Assembly (NCBI GenBank): GCA_937930495.1
Contig: CALGKL010000302.1
Span: 1 to 8,546, forward strand
Source of the DNA: an uncultured Gloeocapsa sp.
GTDB lineage: Bacteria; Cyanobacteriota; Cyanobacteriia; Cyanobacteriales; Gloeocapsaceae
Length of the DNA: 8,546 nucleotides
Reading direction: 5' to 3'
Part shown: piece by piece, positions 7,186-8,546 of the stretch
Position numbering within the stretch: the first letter of the stretch is position 1
How the letters are laid out: each line of letters opens with the position of its first letter
Program-made: the position numbers and the translations under genes
Notes under the pieces: generated by a model
The model's input: the letters and a program-made list of their open reading frames with translations, nothing else
The model's database searches: none
Told to the model about the DNA's origin: nothing

Positions 7186-8546
7186 TTAACTAGACAACCT
7201 TAATTGAGAACCTTCGCTAGTTTTTCGGACTTCAATATGGTTTTGAAACGCTTCTTTAAATTGCTGCATATGGGTAACGGTTAATATACAAGCAAAGTCA
7301 GGAGCAATAGCATTAATCGCTGCGATTAGACGTTCGCAACCTTCTTGATCTTGTGTTCCAAAACCCTCATCAATTACTAATAATTGCAAAGATGTTCCTG
7401 CTCTTTGAGTCAACAATTTTGATAAGGCTAAACGAACAGCAAAATTAATCCGAAATGCTTCTCCTCCCGAATAGGTTTCATAGGGACGTTTCCCCTGACT
7501 ATCGTATATATTAATATCCAGGGTTTCGTTAATTTTATCCGAGGTTTTATTAGTTTTATAGGTGACGAATTCTACGTGTAATTGATTACTGGTTAATTTG
7601 GCTAGAATTTGATTGGTTTGGGCTTCTAGATAAGGAATAATATTTTCAATCATTAGCGACTGTATCCCTTTTTTGCCAAAAGCTATAGTTAATTCCTCGT
7701 AAATTCGCTGTTTGGTTCGTAATTGCTGTAAATTTTCTTGCTTTTCTCCTTGTTGTTTTTCAGCTATATCTATTTGGTTATTTCTTTCATTTAAACTTCC
7801 TTTTTCGGTTAATAACTCATTTAATTGTTTGATTTTAGCTTTTTTTTCTTGTTCGAGATTATTGACTTCTGCTGTTGTGTCAGTTATTGCGTTTATTTGA
7901 GTTTGTAAATCGGTTAATTCTTGTTGGAGAGATACTAATTGCTCCTGTGACTGTTTTTGTCTATTGGTTATTTCGAGTAAATTGTTTTGTTGGTTGGGAT
8001 ATTCTTGTTTGGCTTGTTGTAACTGTTGATAAAGTAACTCCGATTGTGAGGCTTTATCTATGGCTTTTAGGATTTGATTATATTCATCTGAATCGTAGTT
8101 TAATTCCTTAATTATTGTTACTAATTTATCTAATTGTTGCTGAAGAGGAGAATCAATAGCTAAGTTATTTATTCGCTGCTCAATCTGCTCTAATTGAGCG
8201 CTAATTTCGGGTTTTAATTTATCGATTTCTTGTTGTTTTTTCTGAGCATTTTCTATCTCAGCTTGTTTTTTTTCTACCCAACCTAAAGCTCTTTCTTTTT
8301 CTCTAATTAAACTATGAGTTTTCTCATTATAGTTGAGTTTAACTAATTGCTGTTCAATTTCGGTTAACTCTAAAAAGAGTGATTCTGCATAAGTTTGTGC
8401 TTCTAGGGATTGCTCAATTGTTTCTATTTGATTTAGGATTTGCTTTCTTTCTTGATAACGTTTATTTTGTTGATCTAATTCGGTTTCAAGTTGGTAAGAT
8501 TTTTGTTCAAAGAGACTATATTCTGCTAACTCTTGTTCAATTGTGG
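7186..8546 (-). CDS. sbcC: Exonuclease subunit SbcC, Rad50-like ATPase (C-terminal part; 5' end outside the window)
   Basis: SbcC is the SMC/Rad50-like ATPase of the SbcCD nuclease, which opens DNA hairpins and processes double-strand ends. I translated the minus strand from the right edge to the TAA at 7188-7186 and found it open throughout, giving about 452 residues; the family is about 1000. An internal ATG at 7653 is not the start, since the conserved AFGKKGIQSLMIENIIPYLE runs across it. From the right edge to about 7690 the protein is a long coiled-coil-like stretch rich in Gln, Glu, Lys and Leu. The ATPase C-lobe follows: ABC signature YSGGEAFR (7473 down to about 7450), Walker B LLVIDEGFGTQD (Asp-Glu at 7371-7366) and the switch His in TVTHM (7272-7270). 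The zinc-hook CXXC, Walker A and Q-loop are not in this part and should lie beyond the edge. It converges with manC. Confidence 0.93.
   Translation of the reverse strand, partial: TIEQELAEYSLFEQKSYQLETELDQQNKRYQERKQILNQIETIEQSLEAQTYAESLFLELTEIEQQLVKLNYNEKTHSLIREKERALGWVEKKQAEIENAQKKQQEIDKLKPEISAQLEQIEQRINNLAIDSPLQQQLDKLVTIIKELNYDSDEYNQILKAIDKASQSELLYQQLQQAKQEYPNQQNNLLEITNRQKQSQEQLVSLQQELTDLQTQINAITDTTAEVNNLEQEKKAKIKQLNELLTEKGSLNERNNQIDIAEKQQGEKQENLQQLRTKQRIYEELTIAFGKKGIQSLMIENIIPYLEAQTNQILAKLTSNQLHVEFVTYKTNKTSDKINETLDINIYDSQGKRPYETYSGGEAFRINFAVRLALSKLLTQRAGTSLQLLVIDEGFGTQDQEGCERLIAAINAIAPDFACILTVTHMQQFKEAFQNHIEVRKTSEGSQLRLSS

Noticed and set aside
7186..7653. A standalone 155-residue ABC-ATPase-like gene
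   Set aside because: The minus-strand frame continues without a stop to the right edge, and conserved SbcC sequence crosses the ATG at 7653.
7712..8111. Two + strand open frames rich in hydrophobic residues opposite sbcC
   Set aside because: The apparent membrane-like composition arises from reading the complement of Gln/Glu/Lys-rich coiled-coil codons. There is no start context and they overlap each other.

Overview
The window looks like chromosomal DNA of a cyanobacterium. It carries the light-independent protochlorophyllide reductase genes chlL and chlN and uptake/bidirectional hydrogenase maturation genes of cyanobacterial type. It also holds nine copies of the octamer GCGATCGC (HIP1), the highly iterated palindrome typical of many cyanobacterial genomes. 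The species cannot be read from this sequence alone. Coding density is high, and no tRNA, rRNA, CRISPR array, insertion sequence or phage gene was seen.

Layout from left to right. The 3' two-thirds of chlL enters at the left edge on the + strand, and complete chlN follows 15 bp later in the same operon. A hairpin with a short T-run closes that unit. Next comes a minus-strand histone-deacetylase-superfamily amidohydrolase whose 3' end converges on chlN. Its start is back to back with msrB (46 bp between start codons), so both promoters must share that gap. From msrB onward four + strand genes follow closely: msrB, hypF, hypC and a GDP-mannose pyrophosphorylase gene (gaps of 61, 4 and 33 bp). 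A 68-bp convergent gap with one HIP1 site separates these from the 3' part of sbcC on the minus strand. sbcC runs off the right edge.

How the genes relate. ChlL is the reductase and ChlN one catalytic-component subunit of dark-operative protochlorophyllide reductase; the partner ChlB is not in the window. HypF and HypC act in building the Fe(CN)2CO part of [NiFe]-hydrogenase; HypD, HypE, HypA, HypB and the hydrogenase itself are not here. MsrB repairs oxidised methionine. The guanylyltransferase makes GDP-mannose for polysaccharide or glycan synthesis. SbcC is the ATPase of the SbcCD nuclease. These are mostly unrelated housekeeping functions, and I found no convincing evidence of an undescribed multi-gene system. 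The points most worth a second look are small: a single-Cys-type MsrB, the overlapping divergent promoters, a near-identical 14-nt word in two intergenic hairpins, an in-frame 12-nt tandem duplication in the guanylyltransferase gene, and a hypFC pair separated from the rest of the hyp genes. Two genes are cut by the window edges (chlL at its 5' end, sbcC at its 5' end); all others appear intact.
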